Shown in pieces: positions 26,261-39,049 of a DNA stretch of 64,000 bases (the first letter of the stretch is position 1; every line of letters begins with the position of its first letter). The stretch is from Paramecium octaurelia (lineage: Eukaryota; Ciliophora; Oligohymenophorea; Peniculida; Parameciidae). The notes beneath the pieces are model-generated. The model had not been told where the DNA came from, did not search any database, and worked only from the letters and a program-made list of their open reading frames with translations. Where the stretch lies: the NCBI GenBank assembly GCA_905182995.1, contig CAJJDP010000109.1:124001-188000 (forward strand), in the 5' to 3' direction. The translations under genes and the position numbers were made by a program.

Positions 26261-26521
26261 TCCAGAATCAAATAAATTTAAAAATAAAAACTCAATCAAA
26301 TTCTTCTAATAAAGTTTAATTGAACAACCTCATAAATATTCTAATCTTAATAAATCTCATCGTATATTAAAATTATAGTTTTATACAAATTTATAAGATA
26401 AATACTCAAAATTAGATAAGCATTATTTATATATTCGAACGCTATAACCATGATCATCATTAAAAAAGTGAAATATTTTGATAGTTTATTTTTCATAACA
26501 ACACTGTTAAAAGTGGATTTT

Positions 26522-27836
26522 TTTGTTTTTCATATTTAATAAAATTATTTTTAAAAAAACTTACATCTATGGTTGAAATCACAATGATTAGTGTATTATT
26601 TTTAATGACAGATTCCTTTTGTTTATGGAAAACATAATTCACTGAATAAACATTTTCAACTTTCCCTTCAAATTGGTAAATCACTGGGGCATATAGTGGA
26701 AATAGACTTTCTGACTGTTCAGGTACTACAATTGTTGGGGGATGTGGAATTGTTGGATCAGGAAGCTAAATACATGGATCATACTCTAACCTTCCAAATC
26801 ACAGCGCACTCAAAGTGAGAATAAAAATGTACTATGTTGATTCTTGGGATACAGAGGATGCTTGGATTAATGTGGCTGGATATGTTACTCAAAGAACTTG
26901 GTATTTAGATTGGGGACCAAGTAATATCTGTGGAGTAGGTTATAAAGATGGAGTTATTTGGGAAACTTTATAAGGGGCTCATAGTGCAGATTCTTTCAAT
27001 ATTTAAATTACCAATGGATTGGATGAAGATGCAGGCAATGGTAAATTAATAATCATATTTGTAGAATCAATAGGTTTAAAGGATGTTGAAATATATCTAA
27101 AACCAATATAATGCATATAATTTTTTAGTGAGTGTAATTATACTGGAAACATGAAAGAACTTTGTCAAGGTTCTCCAAATTTGGATAGAAGAAATATACC
27201 TTAAAAAATAAAATCAATTAGACTTCATGGCTGCGGATAGGTTAAATTAACAAAAAAAGGATTGGGTTCAATCACAATTACTGAGAATACTCCTTGCTTA
27301 ACAGAATTTGATGTAATTAAGCAAATATAAATTTAAGTTTCCTCCAGTAGAAAATTTAAATAGATGAAATGTATGAAATTGATAAGTTTTAAGTACTTTA
27401 TTGAATTAGCTTTATAATTTTAATTAATTAATTAAAATAAATTATTTTTTTTTAAATTATCAAAAGTCACATTGCTCCATTTCTTAGTCTGTATCATAAT
27501 AAATATTTGGAATCATTCTGCAACATTATCTAGCGGCCTTAATAAGATTCAGCTGTTATATAATTACTTCATTTTAATTTATGTTTAAGGATTTAACAAA
27601 AAATAAAATTCCATAGTACATTTTTATAACTAAAAGTGGAGAGATTTAGGAAATTTTTTAACAGCCTAATTGATGCATTTTAAAGTATCAAGCCATTTTT
27701 GCTATTTTTCTAATTGTCGAGCTAAATATATATAAAGAATGCAATATTACCTTTATTCTCATATAATTACATATTTTCAGGTTATTGAGAGATCGCTTCA
27801 TCGAATAACTCTATAATTTCATCAAACTTTTTCTCA
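26522..27836. repeat. First copy of exact 1315-nt duplication at N 27837
   Basis: Base-for-base identical, as far as I can read, to 27838-29152 (offset 1316). The two copies touch across a single N. Probable unmerged contig overlap, see the finding. Confidence 0.85.
26569..27367 (+). CDS. Secreted Cys-rich two-domain protein, intact copy
   Basis: Predicted 257 aa with one intron near the 3' end (27313-27337, ends AAG). The intron is needed: without it there is no TGA for another kilobase, with it the frame closes as FPPVENLNR. The N-terminus MVEITMISVLFLMTDSFC is a plausible signal peptide. The first domain has WYLDWGPSNICGVGYKDG and DAWINVAGYVTQRTW, conserved in the decayed copy. The second (FFSECNYTGNMKELCQGS ... 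IKSIRLHGCGQVKLTKKG) recalls a beta/gamma-crystallin-like Greek-key unit, tentative. Most of its Cys could form disulfides. An identical copy after the N at 27837 is probably an assembly artefact. Confidence 0.7.
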
Positions 27837-27837
27837 N

Positions 27838-29152
27838 TTTGTTTTTCATATTTAATAAAATTATTTTTAAAAAAACTTACATCTATGGTTGAAATCACAA
27901 TGATTAGTGTATTATTTTTAATGACAGATTCCTTTTGTTTATGGAAAACATAATTCACTGAATAAACATTTTCAACTTTCCCTTCAAATTGGTAAATCAC
28001 TGGGGCATATAGTGGAAATAGACTTTCTGACTGTTCAGGTACTACAATTGTTGGGGGATGTGGAATTGTTGGATCAGGAAGCTAAATACATGGATCATAC
28101 TCTAACCTTCCAAATCACAGCGCACTCAAAGTGAGAATAAAAATGTACTATGTTGATTCTTGGGATACAGAGGATGCTTGGATTAATGTGGCTGGATATG
28201 TTACTCAAAGAACTTGGTATTTAGATTGGGGACCAAGTAATATCTGTGGAGTAGGTTATAAAGATGGAGTTATTTGGGAAACTTTATAAGGGGCTCATAG
28301 TGCAGATTCTTTCAATATTTAAATTACCAATGGATTGGATGAAGATGCAGGCAATGGTAAATTAATAATCATATTTGTAGAATCAATAGGTTTAAAGGAT
28401 GTTGAAATATATCTAAAACCAATATAATGCATATAATTTTTTAGTGAGTGTAATTATACTGGAAACATGAAAGAACTTTGTCAAGGTTCTCCAAATTTGG
28501 ATAGAAGAAATATACCTTAAAAAATAAAATCAATTAGACTTCATGGCTGCGGATAGGTTAAATTAACAAAAAAAGGATTGGGTTCAATCACAATTACTGA
28601 GAATACTCCTTGCTTAACAGAATTTGATGTAATTAAGCAAATATAAATTTAAGTTTCCTCCAGTAGAAAATTTAAATAGATGAAATGTATGAAATTGATA
28701 AGTTTTAAGTACTTTATTGAATTAGCTTTATAATTTTAATTAATTAATTAAAATAAATTATTTTTTTTTAAATTATCAAAAGTCACATTGCTCCATTTCT
28801 TAGTCTGTATCATAATAAATATTTGGAATCATTCTGCAACATTATCTAGCGGCCTTAATAAGATTCAGCTGTTATATAATTACTTCATTTTAATTTATGT
28901 TTAAGGATTTAACAAAAAATAAAATTCCATAGTACATTTTTATAACTAAAAGTGGAGAGATTTAGGAAATTTTTTAACAGCCTAATTGATGCATTTTAAA
29001 GTATCAAGCCATTTTTGCTATTTTTCTAATTGTCGAGCTAAATATATATAAAGAATGCAATATTACCTTTATTCTCATATAATTACATATTTTCAGGTTA
29101 TTGAGAGATCGCTTCATCGAATAACTCTATAATTTCATCAAACTTTTTCTCA
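27838..29152. repeat. Second copy of exact 1315-nt duplication at N 27837
   Basis: Matches 26522-27836. It carries another copy of the secreted-protein gene (27885-28683, intron 28629-28653) and the 3' end of the TPR gene. In this copy the TPR gene is continuous with its 5' part, so the true locus runs through here. Confidence 0.85.
27885..28683 (+). CDS. Secreted Cys-rich protein, duplicate from contig overlap
   Basis: Identical to the gene at 26569-27367, including its intron (28629-28653). Listed because it is present in the sequence as given; it should be counted once with its twin. Biology is described under the first copy. Confidence 0.6.
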
Positions 29153-30293
29153 TTTTCTAAGACAGTTGCTAAATGTATTCCCTAATACCTTTAAATAGAT
29201 ATGCTTCTATATTTTCTGGATGCTTCTTAATCATGTTATCCAAAAATATCCGAGCTTCTTGTACATCATTAATCTCATATAAGAATTTTACTGAAAATAT
29301 CATTTGGAAAAATACTTCTCTCTAATTCTAAGCATTCTTCATCAGTTTCTTATAACAATTAAGTATAACATATTTTCAATTATTCATTAATCCAGTCTAT
29401 AATAAATAATAATAATTACCATATATTCTATTTAATTCATCATTACTATCATTAGCTCGATATTTTTTTGATACTTCTTTCTTGTATTTTCTCAAAGATT
29501 TTTCTAGAATTATTTTGTTATTAAACTTTTCATCTCATAATGGTACCTGCAAGCTGTCTTTTTTTGAATTAATTCATCAAAAACCTGAAAGGCCTGAAGA
29601 TACTAGTTCAATTTATATAAATTGTCTCCTATTAAATTTGTGAGATTCAAACCTTTTGTTTCTAAAAATACTTATTTATCAGGAAACATTTTTATAGCCT
29701 TATTACAAACTGTAAGTATCTCCTCGTATTTCTTTTTATTCTGTAATGCTATAACTACATAAATCTAATTATAAATAACTTAGAGACAAATATCCTTGAT
29801 GAACATCACAAAATTATTAAACAAACTATCTCCACATCTCTATATCTTACTCTTATAAACCACATTCGCTTAAAACCTTTGCTAATTACAATAACAATAT
29901 GAATACATTTCAAAAGATATCCATCTAATTACTAAGGGTTATTAGAAATAATTTAATCACACAATTCCAAAGACTCATTGGCTTTGTTTTAGCTAAATAA
30001 TGCTGCAGCTATGAATTTGCTCAATGAATATTTTTACCTTTCATGAATAAAGATTAATTTTGAGAAGGAAATTTCTAGAGCTTTGATTCACACAACTACA
30101 ATATTTACTCATACCACTATTATTTTTCATTCGAAGAAAAACTTCCATATTTTACTATTAAGAAGGTTTCTAAAATCATTATGATCTTACTTAAGAGATT
30201 ATAAGCGTGAAATTAATTGAATGAGGTTTACACTATAATCCTTTTAGATTTTTCAACAGCCTCAGAAAATTTGTTTTGTTATATCAATTGCAT
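28865..30293 (-). CDS. TPR-repeat protein, apparently intact copy
   Basis: Starts MQLIQQNKFSEAVEKSKRII (ATG at 30291-30293) and ends QIKMKQLYNS-TGA. Helical repeat signatures recur: ALFSQNKANESLELCDQIIS, KYEEILTVCNKAIKMFPDK, KFDEIIELFDEAISQQPEN, QQKWLDTLKCINQAVKKFP. Introns I can place include 29038-29066, 29882-29906, 30009-30037 and 30170-30190; others between 29400 and 29800 are needed but not pinned. TPR proteins are protein-interaction scaffolds; partner unknown. It converges on the secreted-protein gene with about 180 bp between stops. A truncated twin of its 3' end (27549-27836) lies before the N. Confidence 0.65.
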
Positions 30294-30578
30294 AACTAAA
30301 AAATAGATCTTCTTTACTTTCTTCTATTTATTGTATATCGATATTTATCATTACATGATTCAAATTATTTTACATTTAAATATTAAATAACTATCTGATA
30401 TAAAAATTACAAACTAAAAATTCTATAAGACTTAAGAGAGCTCAAAATTTTGTTTATAATTGAATACATCTTATTAAATAGAAAAATTTAAATCATTATA
30501 AGTTTATTATAAATTTAAGTATATAATTAACTGATTATAATCGATTAGATCTTAATCATTATTATAAAATTTAAACTT

Positions 30579-31686
30579 ATGAAAACAACAATGTTGATGG
30601 TCTTAACACTCTTAGTGTTAGGGAATTCTTAATAGGTAGACATTCACGCTAAAGATGTCTATTTTATTGTTAAGGGAGTGGTAGAAGGAGTGTAAGTTGA
30701 TGATCACGTAGAAGTCAAAGAAATTGTGTCTTGCTTAAATGATTCAGAAGCTTTGATAGAAAACATCGTGAAGGCTATCACAAATTTAGAAACCTAAACG
30801 TTTGATGGGGTCAAAGAAGGAATTAAATTAATTGGAGTAGCCATTCAATAAATCCCAGATGCTATCACTGCATGTGAATCTGGCTCTGAGGAAATGGTGG
30901 CCTTGTCAAGTATATATAATTTTAATCAATAGAACTTCTCACAAGTATGCTGGAACAATTGAGAAGCCCTTGGACATTCTCATATAAAATCGGTTATAAT
31001 TTAATTGTTAATGGTCTTGATATCTATAAGGAAATTAGTAATTTCTATATCTAAATTCTAGGCACCGCTATAAAAGACTGGAAATCAGAAATATATGAAG
31101 ATTTTGGAAAACAGATCGGATTTGTACTGGTTTAATTACTTAAGGAAACAAAAAATATCGAGGCTGTTATACTCGATGATGAAGTCGTAGGAATAATATT
31201 TGAGGGATTGCTTGATGGAATTGTAGATGCAAGTGGAATCAAAGCCAAGGACATTAAAGCTTGCCTAAATGTTGCAGGTGGAATTGTGATAGATTTTGAA
31301 AAAGCTGTTAGACTATTGGAAGATGGTTCTGTCTCAAGTGTCATCTAGGCTTTATAATCATTTGTAGAAGGCATTGCTGAGTTCCCAAAGGCTCTTGAGA
31401 CTTGTTAGGCTTCTTCTCAAGAAGCTGTAAAGTTGGCAGAAAAAATCAAAGACTTAATTGAAGCCTTATCTAATCCAAGTTCATTCATTTATCATATTGG
31501 AAAAGATTTAATCATCAATGGAAAGGACATTTACTAAGAGGTATTCATATATTTTGATTACTTTAGATATTCGCAGCTGTGGATGATTGGAAGTATGGAA
31601 AATGGACTGATTTCGGATTCTAATTGGGTAAAGCTATGGAATAAATTTTCGTTGGACTTGAAAAAGAAAAACTATATTAATTATGA
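30579..31686 (+). CDS. Secreted protein with internal duplication
   Basis: Predicted 344 aa with three introns (30910-30932, 31038-31061, 31541-31566). MKTTMLMVLTLLVLGNSQQV is a clear signal peptide. The mature part is two similar halves of about 150 residues, each a hydrophobic helical stretch ending with a Cys near the end of the helix set (IPDAITACES; FPKALETCQAS) and followed by a matching block: YKIGYNLIVNGLDIYKEI versus YHIGKDLIINGKDIYQEI, then DWK and DFGKQIG versus DFGFQLG. Introns sit at equivalent places in the two blocks, so the gene arose by internal duplication including an intron. Family and function unknown to me; it may be lumenal or secreted. Confidence 0.8.
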
Positions 31687-31789
31687 AATATATATAATTT
31701 CATACTAATAATAACATTATTTTTTATAAATTTAGTATTCTTAAGGAATATCATAATATATTTGATCAATAATTATGTTATTATAAAAC

Positions 31790-32561
31790 TCATTGTTTTT
31801 TGTTATTTTCAAAAACATAGAAATAAACTGTCCCATTGATTTTCCTCTCCTTGGTCAGAACCAAAAGATCAGGGTCTTAAATTATGGATTCCCAATCTCT
31901 GTTACAAAATTGTCCTAAATTTTATAAGTATTTAGCTTATTTGTATTCCAAATACAGATTGAGGATGTCATAGGTGCTTCTACCAGATGTGAGTAATAAT
32001 ATCTTGCCGCCCTATATATACAAATTCATTTTACCTGGTTTACAAACTCTCTTCATCTCTGATATAGCTTTTTCAGGATTTAGATAATATTCTAACCCAA
32101 AAGTGTCCAAAACGGTATCAAAAGTATTATCTTTGAAACTCATATTCTCGACATCTTCCAATCTATATGAAATATTAATGTTTGATGCTGATTTTAATAA
32201 TGCCACCTCTAAGACATTACTGCTCCAATCAACAGCTGTCACATCACTACCTTATGGATAATACTTCAGATTCCTAGAAGTCCCAACACCTGTTTCTAAG
32301 ATCTTCCCTGAGCAAAGTCCCACTATAGTTTTTCGATATGAAGTCTAAGTTTAAAAATAGTGTTACGATTTTGCTTGTTTGTTCGTAAGAATCAAATGTT
32401 TGATCATAAACATAGGCAGCATTTTAATGTTGCTGGAGTAAATATTATCTTTTATCAGGAAGGGTGTCAAAGTATAATTCTTTATATTGCTTAGCTTCAT
32501 TTATTTTATAACTTCCATACGCAGCAATCCCAAAAAGAGCTTAAATAATTGCTAATTCCAT
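31790..32561 (-). CDS. SAM-dependent class I methyltransferase
   Basis: Starts MELAIIQALFGIAAYGSYK, a hydrophobic N-terminus possibly anchoring or targeting the protein (mitochondrion or ER). Introns at 32345-32366 and 32012-32034. Motif I is GKILETGVGTSRNLKYYP, then DVTAVDWSSNVL, motif II/III NMSFKDNTFDTVLDTFGLEY and EMKRVCKPGGKILLL. This fits the Methyltransf_11 group (METTL7/OMS1-like). At the second intron the canonical splice leaves one extra G, so the PGGK motif is restored only with a one-base adjustment; this may be a base-call error, an atypical splice or a real lesion. Ends VYFYVFENNKKQ. Confidence 0.75.
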
Positions 32562-32908
32562 TTACCTACTGAAGCACCTACAAATCTGCCAATCATAAAT
32601 AATTATAAAATATAATCAATACTAATCCACTGATATATTTTTAATATTTTATAAAAACATATTATAACAACAAATCGACTTAATTAAAGTTCTTAGGTTG
32701 TTCTAAGTGATATAGGTCATTTTATAATATAAGTACAGAAGTTATACAATTTAAGTAAAAAATATTCTGATCAAAATTGAACAATAGCTTTCTCATTTTT
32801 AATCAAGAGACCTTAGAAACCCATTTGAATACTCTAAATTATATCAATTTCAATTCAATTTTAAATTTAATTCATAGAAAATTAAATAATTAATTTTGGT
32901 TATTATAA
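32562..32908. other. Intergenic region between methyltransferase and actin
   Basis: AT-rich, no coding frame seen. Divergent arrangement, so it probably includes both promoters. Confidence 0.5.
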
Positions 32909-34317
<1,409 letters not shown>

Positions 34318-34318
34318 N

Positions 34319-35727
<1,409 letters not shown>

Positions 35728-36909
35728 GGATCTCTTTAGGATGTGACTTGGAGTGGATTGTGTCTTTGAGCGGTGGCTTAATTTTATAGAATTGGTCTGG
35801 CTATTCTATTTGGAGCCATTGGAGGAGGTTGCTAAATTTCGGATTACCCTGATTTCTTTGGAGGCAACTAACTTATTTGATTAGTATTAATTTTGGTTTG
35901 GATGCTATTTTAAGTTTTTAGTTTTTGACAAGATTCGGATCTCTTGGGTTTAGCAATATAGTTTTATGAGGGTAGATTTAACTATTTGAGATTTTTCGGT
36001 ATTTATATTGTTTATAGTAGATCAATCTATATTTTACCATCCACTATAGTTTAAACAGCCAGGTTGCCACTGTTTTTTATTAGTAATGAGGATTATAAGA
36101 GTTTATCACAGTTAAATCTATCTTTTGGTTTCACTTTCAACATAAAAGAGATAAATTGATTAAGATCCTAATTATTTATTGGGTCAAACTGTCCTGATTA
36201 TATTTTTAAATTCAAATCCTACAAGTCTTTGCCATTAAATGGAGGTACTCCCTTAGCCAATTCATAAAGTAGACATCCGAGAGACCAAATATCACAAGGG
36301 TAGGAATATGTTGTACCTTGCCAAACCTCAGGAGCCGCATACACTAAATATTGAGAAAAACCATACATGGAGTTCCAATTACAGTTTTGGCCATATTCCC
36401 CTTTGCAATTTTGCTAATGTTTAGATCACCGATCTTGTATTAATAACCTGAGGGAGAATTCACAACTAAAATATTGGCTAGTTTAAGATCTCTATGGAGA
36501 ATTTGATTGTCATGGAGACATTTCAGTCCTAGGAGTAACTATACAGCGATTCTCCAGATTTCTTGGGTAGTGATGAGGTTTTGCTGTTGGAGTTTGATGA
36601 GATTGCCTATTGGAGCGTATTCCATTACGATGTAGAGAATGCAGCCATCTGAATCTAAAAATGAATCCTTGTATTCGATGATGTATTGACTGGCGATGGA
36701 GGCCAGGATTCGTATTTCGTTGAGGGTGCTTAGTTTTTCGTTTTGAGTTTGAAGGGAGAGATTAACTTTCTTCAGGGCATAAAATTAGTTGTCTGCGATT
36801 CGTTTGACCTTAAGAAAATAAGTGATGGGGATGTTACTTTGTAGACTTGACTGAAGGAGCCTTCTCCCAATTTGTCTATTATAATAAAATCATTAATCGT
36901 AGTGGGCAT

Positions 36910-36925
36910 TAATAAAAATATAAAA
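36910..36925. promoter_or_regulatory. 16-bp divergent spacer between two start codons
   Basis: Only 16 A/T-only bases separate the ATG of the minus-strand NEK kinase from the ATG of the plus-strand gene. Any shared promoter must overlap the 5' coding ends of one or both genes. Confidence 0.6.
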
Positions 36926-37799
36926 ATGGAAATAATCATTCACACTTTCGAGAGATTCTTTGGTCCAGTCGATTGGAAGCGTCTTAAGACTGATGTCCTT
37001 TGTTAGTCCTTAGTAAAAATGTGAGCGAATCGTATTTAGGTAGAAGAGGGATTCAGTCCAAAGGAAGCAAAAGAGTTATCTTGGTTGTATGGCCATAGAA
37101 ATATTGGAAGAAACTTTGGTATGGATATTAGGATTATGGTGTAGGATTTTTGTTGGGTGTTGGAGTTGCTTATTGTTGCAATGGTTGGATTACCAGATGG
37201 ACCTACAATGTTCCTTACCTGAGACTCCATCGCTCTTCATTGTGGGTGTCCAGAGCATTGGTGGTGTTTGGTACTCTCCAATTGTTTGATTACTACTCGA
37301 CTGCAAGAAGAAAGGGAGGTGATTCAGGTTTGGGTCATGATTTGATGTGGGTGAATACCAGATACACAGAATCTAAAGAAAGATTTATTAGAAATTTTGA
37401 AGTTTTGAACAGAAAATTGTCAGACATTGAGAAGGAGATCTTGACAGTATGATTTGATGCTTATGAATTAAAGGCAAGACAAATTCAGTTGACTTCTCCA
37501 ATCAAGGATAGAAGATGGGTGTACAATCCATACATTCATGGTTCTGATGAGGAGGCCTTTTGGAGCAACGTGAGGAGAAACTTCTTGGATAAATTGCCTC
37601 CATGGGAGAGATACGATGTTCAATAATAGTAATTTGAATTGTATATTCCAGGATCGCTGCTGATAACAAAGAAAAGATTGCTGAAGGTGAGTAAATCAGA
37701 TTGAAGCCTTACAAATTAACAGACGATGTTGATACTTCAGGTGTTAAATTTGGATTCAGAAGAAACCCATTTGTTAACAATTGGACTCCACTTTAGTGA
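36926..37799 (+). CDS. Ciliate protein of unknown family, possibly mitochondrial
   Basis: Predicted 256 aa with four introns (37013-37039, 37119-37144, 37447-37473, 37629-37651). The N-terminus is helical (IIIHTFERFFGPVDWKRLKT). A hydrophobic stretch (FGFLLGVGVAYCCNGWITRW) is a single likely membrane segment. The C-terminal half is hydrophilic and aromatic (RRWVYNPYIHGSDEEAFW, KLPPWERYDV, FGFRRNPFVNNWTPLQ). This composition resembles lineage-specific ciliate respiratory-chain subunits, but that is inference. No family recognised. Confidence 0.75.
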
Positions 37800-37886
37800 G
37801 TAATTCCATTTAATCACAATAAAAATAATATTTATCATAGATTGTATACTCCTGCAATGGAGATAAAAATATTAATTAACTAAATA

Positions 37887-38987
37887 TCAGCGTTAAAGAA
37901 AACGTTCCAACATGGCTCTCAGAGTGTCTGATAGTTGTTGATGATATTGGATTGATCGATTACTCATCAACATAGATTAATCAAGGGAACTCTACAAAAT
38001 TTGAATCAAATGATCCTCATCGCCAATAAGTTTCAATTGCTCATTCCAAAATTTGGCTCCAGTGACTTGTAAATAGATATTCAAATGATCTTACTTTCAA
38101 GTTTGTTGAGGAGAGTAGTCAAAGATTCCTTAGCTTGTTGGTGGGTGTTTTTAGATTGAGAGTAGAAAAGTTCTTTATCTAAAAGATCGAAGGAAGATTC
38201 TAACTGTTCATTCATCATTTCAATAATGGTCTCTTGTATGACACTGTGCATCAAACTTAATAATAGCAGAGCCTCATTTTTTGAATTCGAATGGTTGCTT
38301 TATTTAAACAATCGATCTACTCCTTTGATGAAGAAATCCAATTCCTAGCTAGGATTGGATTTGAAGAGACCGATCATTATCTTTGATTCCAATAATTCTA
38401 GAGTTTTCAGAATATCTTGAATATTTGGAGAATCAATTGCTAATTATATAATTGTCCATTTTTACCTTCTTTAATTTTTACAAGTAAAAAATTGTACTCC
38501 TCAAATCGCCTCTACGTATCCTCTCTAGTCTAATGCTTTAATTTCGCCAATTCTCTTACGTCAGCCTCAATCAATTTATCCTAGCATAATGAATTACATA
38601 AATGATACTTTCTCAATTATTAGGCGTTTTAGAAGATTTGTCACTTTTAGGTATGTCTCGTGTATAAATAGTTCTAGGCTGTCCTTCTCCTTTTTTTCTG
38701 AATTGACTCTCTGCTTAAGTAATTTGTGGATCTAAAGTAACCATTATTTCACTCACATCAGCGTAATGTTCTAAGTAGATTTCCATCCCTTCCTCCTCAA
38801 ACTCCCTATCCTATCGAGACTTCCATTCTAATTTCTCTAAGGCTGAATAATATTCCAATTACGATATGGACTCCTTAATACTATTCACTTGATTGTATAT
38901 TTCCATCAGATATTATTCTTGTACATAAGCCAGAGCCGGAATCAATAATAAATATAACATAAATTAATTAATTCTAATTGCATACAT
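37887..38987 (-). CDS. Coiled-coil protein with signal peptide
   Basis: Predicted 327 aa with four introns (38066-38094, 38440-38465, 38581-38608, 38674-38707). The N-terminus MYAIRINQFMLYLLLIPALAY is a good signal peptide. The rest is strongly helical and charged (KESISQLEYYSALEKLEWKS; EADVRELAKLKHQTREDTQR; TLELLESKIMIGLF; LESSFDLLDKELF), suitable for long coiled coils. Secreted coiled-coil proteins of this size in Paramecium include trichocyst matrix proteins, but I see no diagnostic motif. Introns were placed by requiring continuity of the helical text. The start is 62 bp from the kinesin-9 start on the other strand. Confidence 0.72.
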
Positions 38988-39049
38988 ATCTCTCCATATC
39001 ATCTCAACCAGCCACCTTAACGAAACTTCCTAATATTAATAATTAAAAA

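Noticed and set aside
26493-28000. Minus-strand open frames in the secreted-protein region
   Set aside because: They are antisense shadows of the plus-strand gene, whose protein is conserved in the diverged copy. One of them runs through the N and joins unrelated sequence.
37036-37289. Standard-code ORFs on both strands over the gene at 36926
   Set aside because: They ignore the intron at 37119-37144 and are in other frames than the coding sequence.
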